Below are positions 1-4,970 of a stretch of 6,801 bases of DNA, piece by piece. Made by a program: the position numbers and the translations under genes. Source of the stretch: Clostridia bacterium (GTDB taxonomy: Bacteria; Bacillota; Clostridia; Oscillospirales; CAG-272); the NCBI GenBank assembly GCA_017452215.1, contig JAFTMU010000099.1, forward strand, positions 1-6,801, read 5' to 3'. Under the pieces are notes generated by a model. The model saw only the letters and a list, made by a program, of their open reading frames with translations. It was not told the origin of the DNA and searched no databases. Each line of letters starts with the position of its first letter. Positions within the stretch are counted from its first letter, which is position 1.

Positions 1-23
1 AAATTTATAAAGATGAGGAAGCT

Positions 24-1307
24 ATGAATATCAAAATCAAGGCAAATACCTATGATGAGGTCATTGCTCTGCCAAGGCCAAAGCCCATAAAGCCCAAGCG
101 TCCAAACCTCTTGTTCCGAACCCTGATGCGAGTGCTGGCGATCAAGGATCTGATCCCGGCAAAATTCACCTACACCAAGCACGGTATGGAGAAGGCGGGG
201 AAGGGCCCCTACCTGATCCTGATGAACCACTCCTGCTTCTTGGATCTTGAAATGGCGACCGCTATTTTTTACCCCATGCCCTATGGGATCGTTACCACCA
301 CCGACGGCTTCGTGGGCAAGGGGTGGCTGATGCATCAGCTGGGCTGCTTTCCCACCCAAAAATTCGTCAGCGACCTGGGGCTCATCCGCAACATGAATTA
401 TATGTTGAACAAAAAGAAGACCGGCGTCCTGATGTATCCCGAGGCGGGGTATAGCTTTGACGGCCGTGCCACGGTCCTGCCTCGCAAGATGGGAGCGTTG
501 CTCAAACTGTTAAAGGTTCCCGTGATCTCGGTGCACACCGACGGCGCCTTTTTGCGTACTCCCCTTTATAACGAGCTAAAAAACCGCAAGGTCAAGGTCC
601 ACGCCGACGTGACCTGCTTGCTTAGCACCCAGGAGATCGAAAAAAAGAGTGTGGAGGAGCTGGATGCCATTATCGACCAAGCCTTCGCCTTTGACCATTT
701 CCAATGGCAGCTGGAAAACCGAGTGGAGATCACCGAGCCCTACCGTGCCGACGGCTTGGACCGAGTGCTTTATCAATGCCCCCATTGCCTGACCGAGGGC
801 AAAATGGAGGGACGTGGGACCACGCTTACCTGCCATGCTTGCGGCAAAAAATATACCTTGACGCCCTTGGGAAAAATGGAGGCAGAGGACGGCGTCACCG
901 AGTTTTCCCACATTCCCGATTGGTTTGATTGGCAAAGAGCCTCGGTCAAGAGAGAGCTGGAGGAAAAGAAATATCTTCTGGATACCGACGTCACCATCGC
1001 TATGATCGTTGACCGCAAGGCGCTTTACATGGTGGGGGAGGGACACCTGCGCCACGACCACAACGGATTTGTCTTGACGGGGTGCGACGGGAAATTGCAT
1101 TATGAACAAAAGCCTCGCTTCTCTTATAGCCTCAATTCCGATTATTATTGGTACGAGATCGGGGACATGATCAGCATCGGAACTCACGATTGCCTGTATT
1201 ATTGCTTCCCCAAAAAGCAGGGCGTCGTGGCAAAGACCCGTCTTGCCACCGAGGAGCTCTTTAAGCTTTCTTTCTCTAAGGGAGAGAGTGGAGAAAAGAA
1301 ACACTAA
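24..1307 (+). CDS. PlsC-type (1-acylglycerol-3-phosphate) acyltransferase with zinc-ribbon C-terminal extension
   Basis: Predicted lysophospholipid acyltransferase, which would transfer an acyl group to a lysophosphatidate-like acceptor at the inner face of the membrane. Seen in the 427-residue product: the acyltransferase HX4D motif in NHSCFLD (H69, D74) and a PEAGYS block near 139-144 that matches the glycerol-3-phosphate-binding EGT/S motif of the family with Ala in place of the usual spacing. The N-terminal region has no clear signal peptide. After the catalytic domain (about 40-225) come two CxxC pairs, CPHC 252-255 and CHAC 270-273, which form a zinc ribbon, and then about 150 residues rich in Tyr, Asp and His that I do not recognise. 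Ordinary PlsC is about 200-250 residues, so this is a long form. The ATG is preceded by GAGGAA at 15-20. Only 23 bp of upstream sequence is visible, so promoter and operon context are unknown. The true acceptor lipid cannot be inferred. Confidence 0.85.
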   Translation: MNIKIKANTYDEVIALPRPKPIKPKRPNLLFRTLMRVLAIKDLIPAKFTYTKHGMEKAGKGPYLILMNHSCFLDLEMATAIFYPMPYGIVTTTDGFVGKGWLMHQLGCFPTQKFVSDLGLIRNMNYMLNKKKTGVLMYPEAGYSFDGRATVLPRKMGALLKLLKVPVISVHTDGAFLRTPLYNELKNRKVKVHADVTCLLSTQEIEKKSVEELDAIIDQAFAFDHFQWQLENRVEITEPYRADGLDRVLYQCPHCLTEGKMEGRGTTLTCHACGKKYTLTPLGKMEAEDGVTEFSHIPDWFDWQRASVKRELEEKKYLLDTDVTIAMIVDRKALYMVGEGHLRHDHNGFVLTGCDGKLHYEQKPRFSYSLNSDYYWYEIGDMISIGTHDCLYYCFPKKQGVVAKTRLATEELFKLSFSKGESGEKKH

Positions 1308-1312
1308 ACAAA

Positions 1313-1351
1313 AAAACAGTGGCGCACCCTTGGTAGGTGTTCCACTGTTTT
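1313..1351. terminator. Bidirectional intrinsic terminator between convergent genes
   Basis: Arms AAAACAGTGG (1313-1322) and CCACTGTTTT (1342-1351) are perfectly complementary, and an inner CACC/GGTG stem (1325-1328 with 1336-1339) continues the helix. On the plus strand the stem runs into TTTTGTATTT. On the minus strand it runs into TTTTTTTGTTTAG. It lies 6 bp after the acyltransferase stop codon and can also stop transcripts of the convergent regulator gene, which would give that mRNA a 3' UTR of about 190 nt. Confidence 0.85.
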
Positions 1352-1503
1352 GTATTTAGAACCCCCAAATTGTGTGGTGCAATGCTTTGCAAGGGGATGA
1401 TCTTGTCCAAAGATCTATCCAAGTAAAGCGAGAACTTAAGTGCCTTCCCCTGCGGGGGTAGGTGGTGGAAGAGGAGTTGCTTTGTTATCGCACTTCTCTT
1501 TTG
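1352..1503. other. Gene-free spacer with three small hairpins
   Basis: No coding potential is seen. Three short hairpins are visible: TGCAA/TTGCA (1378-1382 with 1387-1391), GATCTT/AAGATC (1399-1404 with 1410-1415), and a GC-rich one, CCTTCCCC with GGGGGTAGG (1443-1450 with 1454-1462, loop TGC, one bulge). They fall in the predicted 3' UTR of the minus-strand regulator gene. None is followed by a clear U-tract on either strand, so none is called as a terminator. Confidence 0.4.
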
Positions 1504-2157
1504 TTAAAGATAGTCCCGCAGTCGATAGCCCTTTCCGTATTGACAAAGGATCAAGGGGCGGGGGTCCAGGAGCCGTGCCTTGCGATTGATGTTGGAGATC
1601 CAAACCGAAAGGGCAGAGCGTGAGATGCGCTCAAAGGGCGCACAAAGGGTCAAAAGATCGTCCGCATCCGTCACTCGGGGATAACGGTAAAACAGGCAAC
1701 GCAGGAGCTCCTTTTCCATAGGAGCCAGCGGCAGAGCATAGCCCATGTAGTATACCGCCTCGTCCCGCCGCCCGACCATAAGATCGTGACAGGAGAGTGG
1801 ACGCTCATTCCAACCGCAAAGACGGCAGAACTCATAGCATTCCTCCTGCATACCCTCGGTCAGTGCGCCTTTTGCAGTATCTCTTAAAATGAAGTCCACG
1901 GGCATTTGAGGAATGTCCTCCGCCTTCACAATGGCGGCAATGGGCATCTCGGAATATAGATCCCTCAGACACACACAAAGCTCCTCTCCCGCTTTCAGCG
2001 ACGGTACGCAATCAATGATCACACCGCCCGTATCCTTTTTGTCGCAGGTGAACAGAGCGGTCTCATAGGGAACGCAAAACAGATAAACACCCCGATCGTG
2101 CAAGGCTTTTGTCAAATCCTTTGCAATACTTGGGCGTTCGGTGATCAAAACCAACAT
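1504..2157 (-). CDS. Orphan OmpR/PhoB-like winged-helix regulator with degenerate receiver domain
   Basis: Predicted cytoplasmic DNA-binding transcription regulator of 217 residues, close to the usual OmpR-family length of 220-240. The C-terminal part (about 121-215) reads as an OmpR winged helix: LAPMEKELLRCLF for the first helix, VTDADDLL for the second, ALSVWISNINRKARLL for the recognition helix, and CQYGKGYRL for the wing hairpin. The N-terminal part (1-115) has the length and strand pattern of a receiver, with D49 in GVIIDC where the phosphorylated Asp should be. The paired acidic residues normally after strand 1 are replaced by T6-E7, and the late conserved Lys is not evident (FILRD at 89-93). 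Phosphorylation by a partner kinase is therefore doubtful, and no histidine kinase gene is adjacent. Start: ATG preceded by GAAAGGA (complement of 2163-2169) with 5-nt spacing. The upstream region carries repeat copy A and a hairpin-rich leader. Target genes and signal are unknown. Confidence 0.8.
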   Translation of the reverse strand: MLVLITERPSIAKDLTKALHDRGVYLFCVPYETALFTCDKKDTGGVIIDCVPSLKAGEELCVCLRDLYSEMPIAAIVKAEDIPQMPVDFILRDTAKGALTEGMQEECYEFCRLCGWNERPLSCHDLMVGRRDEAVYYMGYALPLAPMEKELLRCLFYRYPRVTDADDLLTLCAPFERISRSALSVWISNINRKARLLDPRPLILCQYGKGYRLRDYL

Positions 2158-2180
2158 AACGGTCCTTTCTCAAATAGGGA

Positions 2181-2205
2181 GACGGCGCAAGATCCTTGCG
2201 CCGTC
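2181..2205. repeat. 25-bp palindrome, left bracket of repeat copy A
   Basis: Perfect inverted repeat with 11-nt arms (GACGGCGCAAG and its complement) around ATC. An identical 25-bp copy in the same reading lies at 2488-2512. The pair brackets repeat copy A. This one lies between copy A and the regulator gene start. Confidence 0.9.
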
Positions 2206-2228
2206 AGCTTGCTGACAAAGGAGTCAGC
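2181..2228 (-). promoter_or_regulatory. Hairpin-rich 5' leader of the regulator gene with mutually exclusive stems
   Basis: Read on the minus strand toward the ATG, the leader holds GCTGAC (2228-2223), GTCAGC (2216-2211), GCTGAC (2208-2203), and then an 11-bp stem (2205-2195 with 2191-2181). The middle GTCAGC can pair with either GCTGAC copy, and the third segment overlaps the first 3 nt of the long stem, so alternative folds are possible. The long stem ends 11 nt before the GAAAGGA ribosome binding site. No U-tract follows it, so it is not a typical terminator. The geometry would suit conditional control of translation or elongation, but that is inference. Confidence 0.35.
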
Positions 2229-2258
2229 ACTATCATTTTGACGAAAAGTTTTGGTCAA
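2229..2258 (-). promoter_or_regulatory. Possible promoter for the winged-helix regulator gene, inside repeat copy A
   Basis: On the minus strand TTGACC (2258-2253, 5/6 to the -35 consensus) is followed after 18 nt by GATAGT (2234-2229, 4/6 to the -10 consensus). It would give a leader of about 65 nt before the ATG at 2157. The -35 falls in the arm of hairpin H0 of copy A, so the repeat may supply the promoter. The -10-like ACTATC/GATAGT block also occurs in copy B (4650-4655) but without a good -35 there, so the match may be chance. Confidence 0.3.
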
Positions 2259-2463
2259 GCTTTTTCAAAAGCTTGCGGGGTGAAGGGGCAGTGCCCCTCT
2301 CGCCCGTCGCAACGGGCGAAATTCCCCTTGCGGCGTTTCTTTTTGTTAGCTGCAATTGCTTGCAATTGCGGCTGAGCTTGCGAAGCCTTTTTTCATTTTG
2401 CGTCTCTTTTTTGCAAAGAAAAAGCGGCTAAAAAGTTTATACGCTTTGACGCACTGTCCTTTT
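2229..2463. repeat. Hairpin-rich intergenic repeat, copy A
   Basis: First of two same-orientation copies (the other is 4650-4901). Hairpins in order: H0 2238-2247/2249-2258 (one G-G mismatch); H1 CAAGCTTTT/AAAAGCTTG 2256-2264/2267-2275; H2 AGGGGC/GCCCCT 2284-2289/2293-2298; H3 CGCCCGT/ACGGGCG 2301-2307/2312-2318 with loop CGCA; H4 AGCTGCAATTGC with GCAATTGCGGCT 2348-2359/2362-2373 (one G-U); H5 GCTT/AAGC 2376-2379/2383-2386. Positions 2348-2388 are identical to 4783-4823 over 41 bp. A shared A/T-rich tail (CATTTTGCG, then AGAAAAAGCG) follows. No open reading frame is conserved between copies. Whether it acts as RNA or as a REP-like DNA element is not known. Confidence 0.85.
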
Positions 2464-2487
2464 TATAACAGGGCTTGTCAGTAATCA

Positions 2488-2512
2488 GACGGCGCAAGAT
2501 CCTTGCGCCGTC
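2488..2512. repeat. 25-bp palindrome, right bracket of repeat copy A
   Basis: Identical to the palindrome at 2181-2205 (11-nt arms, ATC loop). It lies 15 bp past the stop codon of the minus-strand PPIase gene, where a terminator hairpin is expected, but the minus strand continues TCTGATTACTGA with no U-tract. The bracketed module 2181-2512 is 332 bp. Confidence 0.9.
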
Positions 2513-2527
2513 CTCTGCCTTTACAAT

Positions 2528-3352
2528 TTATTCAGAGACACTTTCCCAGCTTGTGGTAGTGTCCTCACCGCTCTCGTCGGCAGGAGTATATTCCACAAAG
2601 GAGGCTTTCGTAATATACGCAGATTTCAGCGGAACGTCGCTATCGTCCGTTGCCATGGCGGCAATCCCGTCCACCAAGGACATTCCCGAGATCACACGCC
2701 CGAACGCTGCATACTTTCCGTCAAGGTGAGGGCTGGTCTCGTGAACGATAAAGAATTGCGAGGAGGCGGAATCGGGCACGTTGGTACGTGCCATGGAGAT
2801 CACCCCACGCTCGTGCAAAAGATTGTTTTCCACACCGTTGGAGGAGAATTCTCCCGTGATGGAATCAGCATCCTTTTCCTTCATCTCGGCGTCAAAGCCG
2901 CCGCCCTGGATCATAAATCCCTCAATAATACGGTGGAAGATCAAGCCGTCGTAAAAGCCCTCGCTCACCAAGCTTTGGAAGTTTTCCACGGTGATGGGAG
3001 CGTCCTCGGGAGAAAGCTCCACGATGATATCTCCGTTGTATCTCTGCCCCTTGTCGTCGGAGTAGCTGACGTTGAGCTTGACGAATTTGGTGACCTCTTT
3101 CGTTTCTTTATATTCCTCGATGTCGGCAAGGGAGTAGATCACGGGATTTTGAGAGAGATCCTCTCCGCCTTCTTCCATTCCGTTGCCCGACAGATGCGCA
3201 ATCAAAAGCGCCGCTCCCGCCGCCACGAGGACAAATGCCACAGCGGCGATCACCACCGTCCACATCAGTTGATTTTCTTTTCTTTTTTTCTCCGCTGCAA
3301 GTTCAGCCATGCGTTGCTGCTTTGCCTTGCTTTTGCTGGTGTTGTTTCCCAT
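2528..3352 (-). CDS. Membrane-anchored cyclophilin-type peptidyl-prolyl cis-trans isomerase
   Basis: Predicted PPIase that catalyses cis-trans isomerisation of proline bonds in exported proteins at the outer face of the membrane. From the chosen start (274 residues) it has a Lys/Gln-rich cytoplasmic head (1-29), one membrane segment (about 30-54, MWTVVIAAVAFVLVAAGAAL), an acidic linker, and a cyclophilin domain (about 92-255). Catalytic-site motifs are clear: FHRIIEGFMIQGG (139-151, with the catalytic Arg and the Gln), SSQFFIVH (197-204) and AAFGRVISGM. There is no lipobox, and the positive head suggests an N-in, C-out anchor. Start: an in-frame TTG at 3394 overlaps the -10 region and an ATG at 3379 sits at the expected transcription start, while ATG 3352 has AGGCAGG upstream, so 3352 is chosen. 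A single-gene unit is likely, divergent from ytvI. A foldase role in secretion or the spore envelope is inference. Confidence 0.9.
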   Translation of the reverse strand: MGNNTSKSKAKQQRMAELAAEKKRKENQLMWTVVIAAVAFVLVAAGAALLIAHLSGNGMEEGGEDLSQNPVIYSLADIEEYKETKEVTKFVKLNVSYSDDKGQRYNGDIIVELSPEDAPITVENFQSLVSEGFYDGLIFHRIIEGFMIQGGGFDAEMKEKDADSITGEFSSNGVENNLLHERGVISMARTNVPDSASSQFFIVHETSPHLDGKYAAFGRVISGMSLVDGIAAMATDDSDVPLKSAYITKASFVEYTPADESGEDTTTSWESVSE

Positions 3353-3384
3353 ACAGTACCTGCCTTTTGATTTCTTCATAAGAG

Positions 3385-3413
3385 ATTGTAACAAAAAAAG
3401 AGCCGATTGTCAA
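3385..3413 (-). promoter_or_regulatory. Sigma-A-type promoter for the PPIase gene
   Basis: On the minus strand TTGACA (3413-3408, 6/6) and TACAAT (3390-3385, 5/6) are separated by exactly 17 nt. The predicted start near 3378 leaves a leader of about 25 nt before the ATG at 3352 and rules out the upstream TTG at 3394. Confidence 0.85.
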
Positions 3414-3438
3414 TAGTTTTTCCCGCATTGCGAAATAA

Positions 3439-3466
3439 TTTACAAACGGCTTGGATATGATAGTAT
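3439..3466 (+). promoter_or_regulatory. Probable promoter for ytvI
   Basis: TTTACA (3439-3444) and TAGTAT (3461-3466) are spaced by 16 nt; TATAGA at 3464-3469 is an alternative -10 with 19-nt spacing. It faces away from the PPIase promoter, and the two -35 boxes are 25 bp apart. The match is weaker than for the PPIase. Sporulation-sigma control is possible given the gene, but no sigma-E or sigma-G box could be firmly assigned. Confidence 0.5.
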
Positions 3467-3492
3467 AGAAAAAAGAACGGGGAGGGAGATTG

Positions 3493-4575
3493 ATGCAAGG
3501 AATTCGCTGGGAGCGTATCGCCTCGATCCTGGTCACCCTGATTCTTGGCGGCGTGTTGGTCTATTTCTTTTTTCGATATGCGTTCCTGCTTTTTTTGCCC
3601 TTTTTGTTGGCGTGGCTGATCTCTCTGGGACTTGGTCCCCTGTCCCGCACCCTGTCCCGCCGTATGCACCTGCCTCATAAGGCGGTCACCGTGCTCCTGC
3701 TTCTTTTGTTCGTCGGTCTTGGGGCATGGGGACTGTGGGAGGCGATCAGCCGCCTGATCGGGGAGGCTTGGTCTTTGGTAGAGCGCTTGCTCCTTGACGA
3801 CCGTTTGCTTGCCTCGGTAGAGGATTGGATGTCACGCATCGATGGGTTGGGGGCAGGGATCGGTATGATAAACGGCGGGGAGGGAAGCCTTGGCGAATGG
3901 CTTCTCGGCGCCGCCACAGGCGCATTCAACAGCCTTTTGTCCTCTCTTGCCACCCACTTGCCCGAATTGGCGGGAGGCTTGGTCACATCGCTCCCCACGG
4001 TGTTTTTTATCGTTTTTATCACCTTGATTGCAGGCTATTATTTTTGCACGGACAGAGAGCGCATCGAAGCGGGACTGATCTCTCTTTTGCCTCGCTCCGC
4101 CGCCCGGCGCTTGCCCCGTATTCGGGAAAGCATGAGACGCTTTTCGCTTCGCTACCTCAGGGCGTATCTGCTGCTGTTTCTCATCACCTTCGCCATGCTT
4201 TTTATTGGCTTGCTGATTCTCGGCGTCGAATATGCCTTCCTGTTGGCATTGCTGGTGGCGATTGCAGATCTGCTTCCCGTTATCGGCGTGGGAACGGTCA
4301 TGGTCCCCTGGTCGGTGATCCTGTTGCTCGGCAGAAATTTTTACTTGGGCTTTGGCATTTTGATCCTGTACCTTGCCATCGAATTGATGCGGCAGATCAC
4401 CGAGCCAAAGCTGGTGGGAAAAAGCCTTGGACTTCACCCCTTGCTCATGCTGTTTTCCACCTACGCAGGCTTTTATCTTTTCGGGCTTTTGGGAATGATC
4501 CTTGCCCCCATTCTCACCCTGTTCGCCAAAAATCTGCTCGGCATCCTATGCTTCTCCCCGAGGGAGCATAAATAG
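3493..4575 (+). CDS. ytvI: YtvI-like sporulation integral membrane protein (AI-2E transporter family)
   Basis: Polytopic membrane protein of 360 residues in the AI-2E/PerM family, closest by motif to the sporulation protein YtvI. Seen: hydrophobic segments at about 11-46, 65-87, 165-184, 223-281 and 285-348; the family signature DLLPVIGVGTVMVPW at 259-273; and EPKLVGKSLGLHP at 304-316, which is typical of YtvI in spore formers. A soluble, mostly helical stretch (about 90-160) sits between the early and late membrane segments, as in the family. Its length matches the family's usual 340-370. ATG 3493 has a strong GGAGGGAG at 3481-3488 (7-nt spacing from GGAGG); an adjacent TTG at 3490 is too close to it. 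The substrate is unknown. Autoinducer-2 export is assigned to some relatives and should not be assumed here. The gene stands alone, divergent from the PPIase and convergent with the radical SAM gene. Confidence 0.85.
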   Translation: MQGIRWERIASILVTLILGGVLVYFFFRYAFLLFLPFLLAWLISLGLGPLSRTLSRRMHLPHKAVTVLLLLLFVGLGAWGLWEAISRLIGEAWSLVERLLLDDRLLASVEDWMSRIDGLGAGIGMINGGEGSLGEWLLGAATGAFNSLLSSLATHLPELAGGLVTSLPTVFFIVFITLIAGYYFCTDRERIEAGLISLLPRSAARRLPRIRESMRRFSLRYLRAYLLLFLITFAMLFIGLLILGVEYAFLLALLVAIADLLPVIGVGTVMVPWSVILLLGRNFYLGFGILILYLAIELMRQITEPKLVGKSLGLHPLLMLFSTYAGFYLFGLLGMILAPILTLFAKNLLGILCFSPREHK

Positions 4576-4592
4576 AAAACAAGCTCCGCAAG

Positions 4593-4633
4593 AAAAAAAC
4601 ATGCCCCCGAAAAATAAGGATTTTTGCGAGGGC
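4593..4633 (-). terminator. Intrinsic terminator for leftward transcription, left bracket of repeat copy B
   Basis: GCCCCCG (4603-4609) pairs with CGAGGGC (4627-4633) with one C-A mismatch, continued by AAAAA/TTTTT (4610-4614 with 4621-4625, one bulged G at 4626) and a 6-nt loop. On the minus strand the stem is followed by ATG and then seven T residues (complement of 4599-4593). On the plus strand, after ytvI, it is followed by TTAGACTG, so it is a poor terminator in that direction. It would therefore end transcripts coming leftward through copy B. Confidence 0.65.
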
Positions 4634-4649
4634 TTAGACTGTAGACAAA

Positions 4650-4901
4650 ACTATCGGCTTTCGTCAGCTTGGCGAAAGTTTTCGCCCGCCTTTTTCAAAA
4701 GGCGACACGGATCCAACGGCGTGGGGCGTTGGTCGCCGCTCGCAAGCGGCGAAATTCTTCAACGGCGCTTCTCTTTTTGCCAAGCTGCAATTGCTTGCAA
4801 TTGCGGCTGAGCTTGCGAAGCCTCTTTCATTTTGCGCCTTCTTGGTCAAAAGAAAAAGCGATACAAAAGAGTTTGTACAAATTGACAAACTGTGTTCCTT
4901 T
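4650..4901. repeat. Hairpin-rich intergenic repeat, copy B
   Basis: Second copy of the module, same orientation as 2229-2463. Hairpins in order: H0 GGCGAAA/TTTCGCC 4671-4677/4680-4686; H1 CGCCTTTT/AAAAGGCG 4687-4694/4697-4704; H2 CCAACG/CGTTGG 4713-4718/4727-4732; H3 CGCCGCT/AGCGGCG 4734-4740/4745-4751 with loop CGCA; H4 4783-4794/4797-4808, identical to copy A; H5 GCTT/AAGC 4811-4814/4818-4821. H0, H1, H2 and H3 have arms different from copy A, yet each still pairs. The block 4783-4823 is identical to 2348-2388. It fills the gap between the convergent ytvI and radical SAM genes. Confidence 0.85.
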
Positions 4902-4911
4902 AGTTTACAAT
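4882..4911 (+). promoter_or_regulatory. Strong-looking plus-strand promoter at the right end of copy B
   Basis: TTGACA (4882-4887, 6/6) and TACAAT (4906-4911, 5/6) are spaced by 18 nt. A perfect 10-bp palindrome, TTTGTACAAA (4872-4881), abuts the -35. The start would lie near 4918, inside the hairpin that follows, and transcription would run antisense into the 3' end of the radical SAM gene. No reading frame with a ribosome binding site starts downstream. The homologous site in copy A (TTGACG 2446-2451, TATAAC 2464-2469) has only a 12-nt spacer and should not work. Confidence 0.5.
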
Positions 4912-4914
4912 GTG

Positions 4915-4970
4915 AGCCCCCGCAAGCATGTTTTGTCCTGCGAGGGCTTCCTTTCTTATTTCCTTTTTTT
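4915..4970 (+). terminator. Terminator-like hairpin with pyrimidine/T-rich tail, right bracket of repeat copy B
   Basis: AGCCC-C-CGCA (4915-4924) pairs with TGCG-A-GGGCT (4939-4948) with one C-A mismatch and a 14-nt loop. On the plus strand it is followed by a T-rich tract ending in TTTTTTT (4964-4970). The stem resembles the one at 4603-4633. It would stop rightward transcripts from ytvI read-through or from the 4882 promoter. On the minus strand, just after the radical SAM stop, the hairpin is followed by CACATTG, so it is a weak terminator for that gene. Confidence 0.5.

Noticed and set aside
576..1304. Long minus-strand ORF opposite the acyltransferase gene
   Set aside because: It is a shadow of the well-supported plus-strand gene, with no family motif and no ribosome binding site.
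1397..1426. Nine-codon ORF starting ATGATC in the 1352-1503 spacer
   Set aside because: The AAGGGG directly abuts the ATG, which is too close for a ribosome binding site, and there is no other support.
1490..1506. Possible third copy of the repeat: a CTTCTCTTTTGTTA-like stretch resembles 2333-2348 and 4766-4783
   Set aside because: The similarity is short and low in complexity, and none of the H1-H4 hairpins is nearby.
2348..2373. H4 (tandem GCAATTGC palindromes) as a stand-alone operator site
   Set aside because: It occurs identically in both copies as part of the longer repeat, and neither copy places it at a promoter -35/-10, so a specific operator role is not supported.
2229..2463. Repeat copy A as an insertion sequence or integron attC site
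   Set aside because: There is no transposase or integrase gene in the window, no terminal inverted repeats enclosing a coding region, and no recognisable attC core sites.
2726..3370. Plus-strand ORF opposite the PPIase gene
   Set aside because: It is antisense to the conserved cyclophilin domain, has no recognisable domain, and its composition mirrors the opposite strand.
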